Positions 49,988 through 59,002 of a stretch of DNA of 63,960 bases are shown here, in pieces; position 1 is the stretch's first letter, and each line of letters starts with the position of its first letter. The position numbers and the translations under genes are program-made. The notes under the pieces are model-generated. The model saw nothing but the letters and a program-made list of their open reading frames with translations. It did no database searches and was not told the origin of the DNA. The DNA comes from Cyanobacteria bacterium PR.3.49 (lineage in GTDB: Bacteria > Cyanobacteriota > Vampirovibrionia > Obscuribacterales > Obscuribacteraceae), in the NCBI GenBank assembly GCA_013997645.1, contig PNKB01000007.1, forward strand, positions 1-63,960, read 5' to 3'.

Positions 49988-52900
49988 TTACTTGCGGAGC
50001 TTGCGGTATTTCTTCATCAGCTCTTTGACTTTGGCGGAATGAATGGAATCTTCCGGTATTTTCTTGAGCAGTTTTTTTGCTTCGGCAAAGCGACTCTTCT
50101 TGGCGAGAGCCTCAGCTTGCTTGAAACGAGAGTGATACAAGATATCTTGCTCGACTTCGGAAAGAGGTGTCTTCTTCTCTTTTTTCTCGATGATTTCAAT
50201 GGCTTTTGTGTATTTGCCTGAATCGAAATTATGCTGTGCCTGAATCGGCGTTTGGTCGACCGGTGCGGGCGGCTTGTCCATTATTGGCTTGAGCCAGATC
50301 CAATAGCCTGCACCGCAAGCAATTAAGGCCGCCAGGCTTAAAACCACCCAACGAATATCGATGCCTTGATTCTTGAATGCGCTGCGCATGCGGGTGCGCG
50401 TCTGACTGGCTTTTTTCGAACCAGGAGCATCCAGATTGATTTCCAGGTCGCCGCCGCCGCGCATCTGAGCCAAATTGTGCAATTGCAAATCTGACGGTCG
50501 CATCGATGACATGTCCGGCATCTTCGGAGGAGCCGGCCTGGCTGCGTGTTTTCCAGTGGATTCCATAGCCATGCGCAAACGTTCTTGCGTTTGTTCGGCA
50601 ATATCTATCTGCGGTGCATTGTCCATAGAAGGCTGGCTGGCTGCCGTGCTTGGTGTGGCCAGCTCGCGATTGATTGCCTCACCACGGGCCGCGTTCGCGT
50701 CCGAAGCTTTCTTTTTAAGCTCTGATCCGCGATTGGCAGCTTCCAAAAAGCGGTTCATCAAATCGGATGTAAGTGCGTCATTTGCATCGCCACTGGCAGC
50801 GGCCAGGCGGCTTGCCGCTGAGCCCAACTCAGGAGTAGACGGCATTGCACCAGATGGAATTTGCGGCATCGATCCGGATTGCAAGGCAGGCGAGGCTCCC
50901 GAGGAGAAGGAAGTGCCGGTGGAGCTGAATGAACCGCTCTTTGCCGATCCGTCTTGCTCCTTGCGCTTGGCGGCTTCCATCAATCGGCTCACTGCCGATG
51001 AGATTTTTTCGTCTCCCTGAGGAGCGCTTGAACTGGGGTTTTGCTGTTCTGGTTGCGAGCCGGAAGACATTCCTTTTGCAGAAGTTGCTGATGCCAGTCT
51101 GTCTTGTGCACCACCGCCTTTGAAATCGCTGTCCGAATTGAATCCGGTCGATGCGTTGAAATCAGAACCGAAACTGGCTGCTGCTGCCGCTTCAAATGGC
51201 TGAGCCGGCAGATCGGTGCGCGACTTTTTCGGCGGATCTGGTCTGGATTCCGGTGTACTCTGGGCGGGCATATTTGTGCGCGACTGGATGGCGCTGAAAT
51301 ATCCGGATGTTTTTGCTTTCGACTTTTCAGATGTTGATGCCGATGGCAGACTGGTTTGCGAGTCGGCTGGTTTGGCTGGCGGCAGACCGGTCATCGATGT
51401 GCTTGGCTTGGCCGGCGCAAGTGAACTGCTAGACTGCGAGCCAAATCCACTGCTTGCCAGTCCGCCTTTCTTGTCGTCTTCGTCTTTCTCGTCTTCTTTG
51501 GATGGCTGAACCTGCGCCAGCTTGGCGGACAAAAGATTGCCCAAACCAGTGCTGGGTTTTTTATCTGGAACGTCAGGAGATGGGGGCTCTGTTGGCATTT
51601 CCATGGGTTTCACTTCAGGCTTGCTCTCTTTGGCCGGCAAGTCCGTCTGTGAAAGCTTAGCAGCCGGAGCGATGGATTGCATACCTGACTTTGATTCCAG
51701 GGGGTTTTCCGGCAATTTTTCTAAGGGCTTGGGAGGCGGATCGTCTGTTTTGGCGGCATTCTTGGCTGCAAAAAGCGCCCCCAGTCCGGTCTTGGACTGC
51801 TGGGCAAGCGGGGCCGGTTTGTCTTCAGCTGTATCAACGCCAGGGAAAAGTGCGGGCTTTTCGGGTTCGCTGTCTTGTTTAAGGAAATTGGCAGCGGCGC
51901 TGCCCAGTAAATCATTTGCTGAAGCGCTAGGTTTGGCAGCGGTAAGATCCGATTCAAAACTGCCTGCTTCCGGCAGTGGGGCGGTCTCACTTTGCGACTC
52001 TTTTTCCTTAAGTGATTCGTTAATCCTCTTGAATAGTTCCTTCTCGGGTTCCGGTTCGGATTCTGCGGGCGGAGACTTCGGTTTGCCGGCGGCCTGAGCC
52101 ATTCTGTCGGCAAGTGATTGCCCCTCTGCATTGATCTTGAATGAGGGTGGAGCTTCCGGCTCGACAATATCGGACTTTTGCTCGGTGCCTCCAGGCACAT
52201 AGCTTGAGATAAACTCACTGGAATCGGACGTGGATTTCTCCGTCTTTTCAGTGAACTTTTCGTCGGCAACATCTTTCGGTGCTCTCGTCAGCAGCTCGTC
52301 TTCGCTAATCGCCGCTTCAATTAGAGTTTGATCGGCACGTTTCGGTCGACCGGTGTCAAATTTCGGCTGAGCTTTTACTTCCGGTTTAGCAGGTGATGCT
52401 GCTGCAGGTTTAGGCGCAGCTGCTTGAGACTCTTTTGCAAAACCGCTCGAACTTTCAATTGGTTTTTCCGGCGCTTTCTCGACCGGTTTTTCGAGCGGTT
52501 TTTCAGGCAACTTATCCGCGACATCCGCGGGCGTGCGAGTCAGCAATTGATCTTCGCTTATCGCAGCTTCAATGAGTGTCTGGTCCGACTTTCTTGGCTT
52601 CAGAAGATCTGCAGCTTTGGTCGGTACTCTTGGTGGAACAGGTTGATTTGATTGAATAACTTGCGGTTTAAGCTCTGGCGGTTTGGCAGGAACCGGTGGT
52701 GCCGGTGGTGGCGCCGGAGGAGGCGGTGGTGGTGCCGGTGGTGGCACCGGAAGAGGAGGAGGAGGTGGTGGTGGGGGAGGCGGTGCCGGTGCAGGAGCTG
52801 CAGAAACGGTTGGCTCATCAGCCACATCATCAGGCACACGCGTCAAAAGCTCATCTTCACTGATGGGAGGTGCTTCAACGATAGTCTGATCCGGGCGTTT

Positions 52901-55210
52901 CTTCGGCAGGTCAGGAACCTTAGCCGCTGGTTTGGATTCGCTGACTGCACGCTCTTTTAGTGTTTCATCCAGAGGTTTTGGCGCAGCCGGAGCCGGTGGT
53001 GCCGGTGGAGCCGGTGGTGCCGGTGGTGGCGCGGCGGCAATTTCATCAGCGATGTCACGAGGTGCTTTCGTCAGCAATTCATCTTCACTGATAACCGGTT
53101 CAATAAGGGTTTGATCGGCTCTCTTTCTTTCCGGTGCAGCTGCGGTCGGTTTGGAGGAAGGAGTCGGGGCCGCTTGATTTTTGAGCGTGTCGTCGTCTTC
53201 TTCGTCATCCTCACCAAACTTTAGTTGGAGAGCTGAATTGATGCGGCTCATGGCATCAGAAACTTCATTGGCCGGCTTGCCAGCTGGTGGCATGGGCGGT
53301 GCCCCAGTCGGAGGCTGTCCGGCTGCATTTTTTGTTGCCGGTGCGCCCATTGGCTGAGTCCTTTGAGATTGCAGCGGTGCGGCGCCGATTTTTTGAGCTT
53401 GCGGCATACCAGGGGCCATCGGCTTTGCGGTCGGCTGTTCAGGTGCTGGTCCTGCACCAATGCGTTGTGGTTGAGGAGCGCCTTGAAGCGCAGCGGCAGG
53501 ACGAGCTTGCCCAGCCGTGCCCTGCTGTTGAGGGGCGCCTTGTGGTGGCTGTGGTTGACCTGATTGCGCGGCTGCCTGCAAGCTCTGCTCTGATCTCGGC
53601 ACGGCCGGTCCGCCTTTGCTTGGCGGTTGAACAAGAGGGCGTCGCGGCTGGGCGGCGGGATTCGGCAAAGGTGGTGTTGTCGGTGGTGTTACAGCCTGAG
53701 CCGCTGGTGTCGGCTGTGCCGGAGGTGCCTGGACCGGCTGCGAGGATGACGCATAACTGGAATTGGCCGGCTTGCTCGGCGAGACAATTGAAGGTGCAAT
53801 AGAAGGTGTAATCCCCAGTCCTGGCAATGGCGAATAACCTGGTGGCGGAGGCGGCGGCGGTTTGCCCGGTTGAAACAGCGAATTGGGATCGTCGCCCCAG
53901 CCACTCTCGAATGAAGATTCGCCGTTAGTATTGATATCTTCGCCGCGGCTGCGTCTCAGCCACTTCTCAGGATCCAGCGGTGGAGGCGCGGAGGGTGCTT
54001 CTTCACGGTTGGGCTCGAGTGCCCACAAATCGCCTTCTATGTCGGCAGCCAGAGCGCGCGCCGCTTCATTGGTATAGGAAATTTGGCTGGGCATCGGTGG
54101 AGGCATGGGCGGTGGTGCAATGTCATCTCCCCAGGGAATGACTTGTCCTACTGAATCACCGTCGGTAAGCCGTTCTTCCATTGAAAACTCGTAAGCATCG
54201 ACCTTGACGCTGTCGATCTTCTTTGCCGGTCGTGCCGTAGTCGGAGGCGGCGACTTTATGCCTTTGCAGGCGTCCTTCAAAGCACGCCAGAACTCATTAA
54301 TGTCGGCATAACGAGCATCAGGTTTTTTGGACAGAGCTTTGGCGATAACATTCTCAAGTTCTTCCGGAAACTGCAGATCACTGCGAACGGCGCTCATTTT
54401 TATCGGCGGTTCGGTGACGTGAGCAAGCATCAAGGCGCGATGCTCTTCATGCTGAAAGGGCCTTTCACCGGTCATCATCTCGAAGACCATGACTGCCATC
54501 GAATATATATCGCTGCGAGCATCAAGGGGCATGCCCTGGCATTGTTCGGGACTCATATAGGCCGGGCTGCCGGCGACTGTTTTCGGTCTGCCGACTTGAG
54601 CGGATTTCGCCTCAGGTACATCGGCGATTCCGAAATCGAGTACTTTTACATAATCATTGACATAGTCATCGCCATCACCCATCTCTTCCAAAACGATATT
54701 TTCAGGTTTGATATCGCGGTGGACGATGTCTTGTGAATGCGCTTCGGCAAGCGCATCGCAGACTTGTTCTACGATTGGCAAAGCGCGCGAAGGATGCAAA
54801 AATTTGCGTTCTTTGATCAGATCGGCCAACGTGCCGCCTTCCAGGTAATCCATGACCAGATAAGGCTGTTGGTCATCTGTGATGCCATGTTCCCAGAGGG
54901 TAATGATGTGCGGATGCCGCAATTTACTGGCGGCCGCAAATTCGCGCAGCACTCGATCAAGTGAGCCGGAATCTGCGCCCAGGAAGCTGTGAAGGACTTT
55001 TACCGCCACTTCACGACCCATCATCAAACGGGTCGCTTTGTACACGATGCCGCTCGAACCCTTGCCGACAACTGAATCGACAACATAGCGATCGTTTATC
55101 AGTGCGCCAATTAGCGGGTCTTTACCGACCGACTCGAGAATGGAATTGTCCCTTGGACAAGCCGCCATTCCGTCGGCGAAGTACTGATTGCATCTAAGAC
55201 AAAGCTTCAT
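49988..55210 (-). CDS. Giant Ser/Thr kinase (1740 residues) with Pro-rich linker and four ISEDELLTR repeats (first of trio)
   Basis: Cys motif C4, C7, C18; kinase domain to about residue 300 with GKGSSG 49-54, K71, HRDIKPEN 164-171, DFG 192-194, GSPAYMSPEQCQG. A linker of about 1,300 residues, rich in Pro, Ala, Ser, Gln and Lys, is probably disordered. It contains four copies of a 30-residue motif (D-Q-T-L/I...ISEDELLTR.P.DVADE) between about residues 693 and 985. One TM helix (about 1617-1640, VVLSLAALIACGAGYWIWLK) is followed by two TPR-like hairpins (YTKAIEIIEKKEKKTPLSE, ALAKKSRFAEAKKLLKKIPE). It heads the kinase array. Length is far above a normal PknB-type kinase (500-700). Confidence 0.93.
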   Translation of the reverse strand: MKLCLRCNQYFADGMAACPRDNSILESVGKDPLIGALINDRYVVDSVVGKGSSGIVYKATRLMMGREVAVKVLHSFLGADSGSLDRVLREFAAASKLRHPHIITLWEHGITDDQQPYLVMDYLEGGTLADLIKERKFLHPSRALPIVEQVCDALAEAHSQDIVHRDIKPENIVLEEMGDGDDYVNDYVKVLDFGIADVPEAKSAQVGRPKTVAGSPAYMSPEQCQGMPLDARSDIYSMAVMVFEMMTGERPFQHEEHRALMLAHVTEPPIKMSAVRSDLQFPEELENVIAKALSKKPDARYADINEFWRALKDACKGIKSPPPTTARPAKKIDSVKVDAYEFSMEERLTDGDSVGQVIPWGDDIAPPPMPPPMPSQISYTNEAARALAADIEGDLWALEPNREEAPSAPPPLDPEKWLRRSRGEDINTNGESSFESGWGDDPNSLFQPGKPPPPPPPGYSPLPGLGITPSIAPSIVSPSKPANSSYASSSQPVQAPPAQPTPAAQAVTPPTTPPLPNPAAQPRRPLVQPPSKGGPAVPRSEQSLQAAAQSGQPQPPQGAPQQQGTAGQARPAAALQGAPQPQRIGAGPAPEQPTAKPMAPGMPQAQKIGAAPLQSQRTQPMGAPATKNAAGQPPTGAPPMPPAGKPANEVSDAMSRINSALQLKFGEDDEEDDDTLKNQAAPTPSSKPTAAAPERKRADQTLIEPVISEDELLTKAPRDIADEIAAAPPPAPPAPPAPPAPAAPKPLDETLKERAVSESKPAAKVPDLPKKRPDQTIVEAPPISEDELLTRVPDDVADEPTVSAAPAPAPPPPPPPPPPLPVPPPAPPPPPPAPPPAPPVPAKPPELKPQVIQSNQPVPPRVPTKAADLLKPRKSDQTLIEAAISEDQLLTRTPADVADKLPEKPLEKPVEKAPEKPIESSSGFAKESQAAAPKPAAASPAKPEVKAQPKFDTGRPKRADQTLIEAAISEDELLTRAPKDVADEKFTEKTEKSTSDSSEFISSYVPGGTEQKSDIVEPEAPPSFKINAEGQSLADRMAQAAGKPKSPPAESEPEPEKELFKRINESLKEKESQSETAPLPEAGSFESDLTAAKPSASANDLLGSAAANFLKQDSEPEKPALFPGVDTAEDKPAPLAQQSKTGLGALFAAKNAAKTDDPPPKPLEKLPENPLESKSGMQSIAPAAKLSQTDLPAKESKPEVKPMEMPTEPPSPDVPDKKPSTGLGNLLSAKLAQVQPSKEDEKDEDDKKGGLASSGFGSQSSSSLAPAKPSTSMTGLPPAKPADSQTSLPSASTSEKSKAKTSGYFSAIQSRTNMPAQSTPESRPDPPKKSRTDLPAQPFEAAAAASFGSDFNASTGFNSDSDFKGGGAQDRLASATSAKGMSSGSQPEQQNPSSSAPQGDEKISSAVSRLMEAAKRKEQDGSAKSGSFSSTGTSFSSGASPALQSGSMPQIPSGAMPSTPELGSAASRLAAASGDANDALTSDLMNRFLEAANRGSELKKKASDANAARGEAINRELATPSTAASQPSMDNAPQIDIAEQTQERLRMAMESTGKHAARPAPPKMPDMSSMRPSDLQLHNLAQMRGGGDLEINLDAPGSKKASQTRTRMRSAFKNQGIDIRWVVLSLAALIACGAGYWIWLKPIMDKPPAPVDQTPIQAQHNFDSGKYTKAIEIIEKKEKKTPLSEVEQDILYHSRFKQAEALAKKSRFAEAKKLLKKIPEDSIHSAKVKELMKKYRKLRK
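52258..53132 (-). repeat. Four copies of a 30-residue DQT-ISEDELLTR motif inside the giant kinase
   Basis: Copies lie at about 53040-53132, 52815-52905, 52510-52602 and 52258-52350, from N- to C-terminal in the protein. All keep K/R..DQT(L/I)(I/V)E, then ISED(E/Q)LLT(R/K).P.D(V/I)AD. The spacers (about 45-75 residues) are Pro/Ala-rich and not conserved. Strong conservation of the motif against variable spacers suggests selected docking or phosphorylation sites. Confidence 0.85.
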
Positions 55211-55444
55211 GTGTTACGGCTTCAGGCTTCCTGCGGTTCGATTTACTTTGTAGTGAGCGGTGTGCTTCGTGCTTGCCCCGGGTGCGATTCTGCTCCGGCT
55301 TTCGCCAACTTGGCCAATGTGGTTTTGTTCACGCCAGCAACAGATGAAGGAACCGTGCCCCCACATTTAAGATACCCTGTTAATAAATCAATATTCGCGA
55401 TAAGACAAAAAACAAAGGTTTTTCACAGGTTAAATTCAATTTTT

Positions 55445-55463
55445 AGGCGCTCCGGCGCCTTTT
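55445..55463. terminator. Hairpin downstream of dprA
   Basis: AGGCGC/GCGCCT with a 4-base loop lies 8 bases past the dprA stop. The T run (TTT) is on the plus strand, so as a dprA terminator it is weak. Confidence 0.35.
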
Positions 55464-55470
55464 GGCAGCT

Positions 55471-56685
55471 TCAGATAGTGGAAACTTTACTCTGGCGAGA
55501 ATACCAGTCACCCGGCAACCGCTCGACAATTCCAGCCAGCTCGAGCATCGTCAAGGTTGCGGAGAGTTCGCCGGCGGACATTTCCAGCTTTTGGCTGAGC
55601 ACATCGAAATGAACCGGTTCAGATGTAACCAATTCGAAAACCTCTTTCTCTCGACCGAATAGCTCGACCATTGTAGGCACATCGCGCGGCGTCGGAACGG
55701 AAACCCAGTTGAGGAAATTCAAGACGTCGACATGATTCATTACCAACTGGGCCTTGTTTTGGGCGATTAGCTTATTGCATCCCATCGACATGGGCGCATC
55801 GACGCGCCCCGGTATGGCAAAGACTTCGCGGCTTTGCTCAAAACCGATATCTGCCGTTATTAATGAGCCCGATGTCGCGCCTGCCTCAATGACGATAACG
55901 CCTTTGCTCAAGCCGCTGATAATTCTGTTGCGCGCAGGAAAGCGCCAGGGTTCTGGTTTTGTGCCTGGAAAAAATTCAGAAATAACGGCGCCATGTGTAC
56001 CGTCGATAAGACCATTGTAGAGAGGCTTATTTGATGTTGGATAGCAAAGATCGGGGCCGCTAGCCAGCACCGCGACGGTCCTGCCACCACCTTCGATGGC
56101 TCCCCAATGGCTAAGCGAGTCGATGCCTACTGCCATTCCACTGACAATCGTTGCTCCTGCCTCTGCCAAGCCGCGCGAAAATTCCTTGGCCAATCGCTGC
56201 CCGTAAGTCGTGGGGCGCCTGGTCCCGACAATGGCAATGGAGTGATCTAATTCTTCCGGGGTGAGTTTGCCCTTCAGGTACAAGACCAAGGGGGGGTCGG
56301 AAATCTCTCTCAAACGCGAAGGATAAAGCGGATGATAAAACGGAAGTGCAGTTACTTCTGTTTTTTCCAGAATGCCAAGCAGGTTGTCAAAATCAATCTG
56401 GCTGCGCTTCTGGATGAATTGCTTTATATGCTCGATTTTCATCCACGGCAGAGTTTTCAAATCTGATTCACTGGCACTCCAGGCCGCTTCTGCCGACAGG
56501 AAATGCTCGAACAAACGCCTTGTATTCCTAGCACCCAGCCCAACGCCGGTCATCTGGTCGAAGCCGAGCCAATAAGGAAGTTCTTTCAGTATTTCCTGAC
56601 GCAGTTGGGCTTCCAGCCCATCGATATTGCCGGTGTTGCCGGTCATGTTGAAAATACTGTCGCCCGGCATTTTGCCGCAACTCAT
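55471..56685 (-). CDS. dprA: DNA-processing protein DprA/Smf
   Basis: DprA binds incoming single-stranded DNA during natural transformation and loads RecA. The 404 residues contain an N-terminal helix-hairpin region, the Rossmann-like domain (SIAIVGTRRPTTYGQRLA, GMAVGIDSLSHWGAIEG, GRTVAVLASGPDLCYP, SEFFPGTKPEPWRFPARNRI, AGATSGSLITADIG, GRVDAPMSMGCN) and a C-terminal winged-helix domain (FELVTSEPVHFDVLSQKLEM). The start is uncertain within the first 15 residues. Other competence genes are not in the window. Confidence 0.93.
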   Translation of the reverse strand: MSCGKMPGDSIFNMTGNTGNIDGLEAQLRQEILKELPYWLGFDQMTGVGLGARNTRRLFEHFLSAEAAWSASESDLKTLPWMKIEHIKQFIQKRSQIDFDNLLGILEKTEVTALPFYHPLYPSRLREISDPPLVLYLKGKLTPEELDHSIAIVGTRRPTTYGQRLAKEFSRGLAEAGATIVSGMAVGIDSLSHWGAIEGGGRTVAVLASGPDLCYPTSNKPLYNGLIDGTHGAVISEFFPGTKPEPWRFPARNRIISGLSKGVIVIEAGATSGSLITADIGFEQSREVFAIPGRVDAPMSMGCNKLIAQNKAQLVMNHVDVLNFLNWVSVPTPRDVPTMVELFGREKEVFELVTSEPVHFDVLSQKLEMSAGELSATLTMLELAGIVERLPGDWYSRQSKVSTI

Positions 56686-56879
56686 GTCAGCCCATCCTCA
56701 ATGTCATGTAGTGCCTGGATAAATTGTGACAGAACGGCAACCCCTCCTGCATCATCCGGAAAATTATCAGCCGCCTGCATCCCTCGATCCGGGAGCTTTC
56801 TTGCTTTCTGCTTGCACCCTAAACCCATATAACCGGGCGCTACGTAGTTTCACCAGTTACAGGCCGGCTCGGCAAATTT

Positions 56880-57641
56880 ATGCTTTCGAACAGCATGAAA
56901 AGTACGCATTACAATGTTGTCGCGCGTTTAAGCGTCTGCCTGACAGTGGTTTTCAGCCTCTTTGGGCCGGCGCTGGCAGTCGAAAATGTTTCGGCAGGCA
57001 AACCCGCCGCGATCAAACCGCCTGCTTTCAGGCTGAATGCTCAAGTCAATCAAAACCCGCAGCTCAGTCGAGACGAGGGAGACGCCATTATTTCTCACCT
57101 GGCTCCTGCAGCTCCAGCAGATGGAGCGAGCAGTTTGCCTCAGGGCTTTCCAAGGACTATGCCTGCTGCTCCGGCGCCGAGCAATGCGCTATTGAACGGC
57201 AACGTCAGCGCCAATCAACAGGCGTCATTGCCTCCACAGGCTTATCTGAGTGAATATGGCGTCGATTGGTCCGGCTGGATAAGTCAAATGGCGGCGCGCT
57301 GGCACTACAACTTGAAAAGGTTGGAAGCCCAATCGAATGTTTGTTTTGTCACCGAACGCCCTGCTTTGATTCAATTCACCTGCGCATCGAACGGGCAGGT
57401 TGGAAATTTTTTCCTCAAGCAGTCTTCCGGCGTATACGCATATGATCAGTTGCAGATGTTAGCATTGAGTCAGGTTACTCCTTTGCCGCCCTTTCCTAAG
57501 GGAACAAGGTGTGCCACCATTACCCTTGTTCAGGGTTGGGAGTCGCACACCAAAAAACCTGGCGAAAGCGGTTTTGATCCAAGTGCCTTCGGACGGCGGT
57601 TTCCGATGGAGAAAGTTCAACAATGGGTAAGGTCAAACTAA
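56880..57641 (+). CDS. Secreted protein with TonB-like C-terminal domain
   Basis: 253 residues. Signal peptide (MKSTHYNVVARLSVCLTVVF from the second ATG at 56895, ending ALAVE), a Pro/Ala/Asn linker, then a 110-residue TonB-like domain (WSGWISQMAARWHYNLKRLE, LIQFTCASNGQVGNFFLKQS, LQMLALSQVTPLPPFPKGTR). It is closest in layout to the genes at 42633 and 10519. The end of the gene overlaps the TPR-PDZ gene by 19 bases, so the two are translated together and may act together at the cell surface. Function unknown. Confidence 0.75.
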   Translation: MLSNSMKSTHYNVVARLSVCLTVVFSLFGPALAVENVSAGKPAAIKPPAFRLNAQVNQNPQLSRDEGDAIISHLAPAAPADGASSLPQGFPRTMPAAPAPSNALLNGNVSANQQASLPPQAYLSEYGVDWSGWISQMAARWHYNLKRLEAQSNVCFVTERPALIQFTCASNGQVGNFFLKQSSGVYAYDQLQMLALSQVTPLPPFPKGTRCATITLVQGWESHTKKPGESGFDPSAFGRRFPMEKVQQWVRSN

Positions 57642-58981
57642 GCACCTCACTTACTATTTTCTTGTTGTCTATAAGTATCGGCTGGGCCGGCGTTGCCGGA
57701 ATTTCGGCTGCCGCTCAAGGCACCGGCGGCAGTGCCAAACAACAACTAGCGGCTCTGGAGCAGCGGCTCTTCTTTAAAACGTACGAAGATCAAGATGATC
57801 AAGTGCGGCTTCAGCGCATTGAAAAGCGCGTATTTGGAGATGCCATGGAAGGCGCCATTGGTGAACGTCTTCAAAAAATTACGACAGCCTTGGGTCCGCA
57901 ACGTGAACCGGACGGCACCAGCACTGGTGCTGCACAAAGGACGCCACCGCCGGCGACGCCACAGCGAAGCACGGCTCCGCAGCCTGATTATGAAGCAGAA
58001 GATGCTATCGACCGGGCCAGATCGCAGGTTATGGCAGCCAAGGAAGTTGAGCTGCAAAGGCTTTTAGGTGAAGGAGTATCACTGTGGAGAGCCAGGCGAG
58101 CCACTGAAGCGACGGAGAAATTCGAGCAAGTGATACGGCTCGATCCGAATAATGCCGAAGCACATTTCAGCATGGGCATAATTTACGAAGCGGCTGGCAA
58201 TTTCGCAGGAGCCTTGGGCAGCTATCAGAAAGCTGCTCTTGTCAGACCGGATAATAAAGAGTACAAAAGCGCCATCGCCGAGGTCGAAAAGAAAGCCAGA
58301 GTTGCAGAAAAAACTCCCGGACTGAGCGCAGAGCTGCGAATGATGGCCGATGACGCCGCCGCCGCTTTCAAGCGTGGCGAGTATATGTCAGCTCTTGATC
58401 TTTATAAACAGTTCGAAGCCAAGACTCCTCCTCAAGCGCACATCAAGTACAACATCGGCACCATCTATTTGATGATGAAAAATTATCAAATGGCCCTGGA
58501 ATACTACAAGCAAGCCAAAAAACTCAAGCCTTCCGAACCTAAGTATGCACAGGCAGTTCAGCAATTGGAAGGCGGAATGAAGAAGGATACGGCTGAAAGG
58601 AAACAAGCTGAAAAGCAGTCGCAGGCAGCCTGGCAAGAACAAGAAAAAAGGCGAAGTGCTAATTCCTCCGGCGGCGGCAACATTGGAGCCAACAAATTTG
58701 CCCAACTTGGCTCTCAACCGGCAGCAGCCAAAGGTCAGGAATTCATGAACGGAGTCGGCTTGATCGGAAAATCGAGCCGCGACGGTGTGGTGATTGTCGC
58801 TGTCGGCATTGCTTCAAGAGCTACTCGAGCCGGCATATTGCAAGGCGATGTGATCAAAGCGGTTGACGGCATGGTAATTAAGAGCACAAGCGATTTGAAT
58901 GAGGCCATTGGCTCTAAAGCCAATCAACAAATTCAACTGACTGTGCAGCGCGGCAATCAAATTGGTCAAGTGCGCTTCTAG
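57623..58981 (+). CDS. Secreted TPR and PDZ domain protein
   Basis: 452 residues. Signal peptide (about 1-31, ending ISAAAQ); a helical region with LEQRLFFKTYEDQDDQVRLQ and RIEKRVFGD; a Pro-rich linker; TPR repeats (about 148-310, GVSLWRARRATEATEKFEQV, AHFSMGIIYEAAGNFAGALG, NIGTIYLMMKNYQMALEYYK); a Lys/Glu/Gln-rich helix; and a C-terminal PDZ domain (about 370-450, GVVIVAVGIASRATRAGI, QGDVIKAVDGMVIKS). It is a likely periplasmic scaffold with no protease domain. It overlaps the preceding TonB-like gene. Confidence 0.87.
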   Translation: MGKVKLSTSLTIFLLSISIGWAGVAGISAAAQGTGGSAKQQLAALEQRLFFKTYEDQDDQVRLQRIEKRVFGDAMEGAIGERLQKITTALGPQREPDGTSTGAAQRTPPPATPQRSTAPQPDYEAEDAIDRARSQVMAAKEVELQRLLGEGVSLWRARRATEATEKFEQVIRLDPNNAEAHFSMGIIYEAAGNFAGALGSYQKAALVRPDNKEYKSAIAEVEKKARVAEKTPGLSAELRMMADDAAAAFKRGEYMSALDLYKQFEAKTPPQAHIKYNIGTIYLMMKNYQMALEYYKQAKKLKPSEPKYAQAVQQLEGGMKKDTAERKQAEKQSQAAWQEQEKRRSANSSGGGNIGANKFAQLGSQPAAAKGQEFMNGVGLIGKSSRDGVVIVAVGIASRATRAGILQGDVIKAVDGMVIKSTSDLNEAIGSKANQQIQLTVQRGNQIGQVRF

Positions 58982-59002
58982 TAGCGGTAGTGCTGAAACA
59001 TT

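Noticed and set aside
52652..53114. Plus-strand frames coding Gly/Trp/Arg-rich or Gly/Ala-rich peptides
   Set aside because: Antisense shadows of the Pro/Ala-rich linker of the giant kinase.
52258..53132. Regular repeats as a CRISPR array
   Set aside because: The repeats are protein-coding, about 90 bases long with in-frame divergence. No short identical repeats or cas genes are present.
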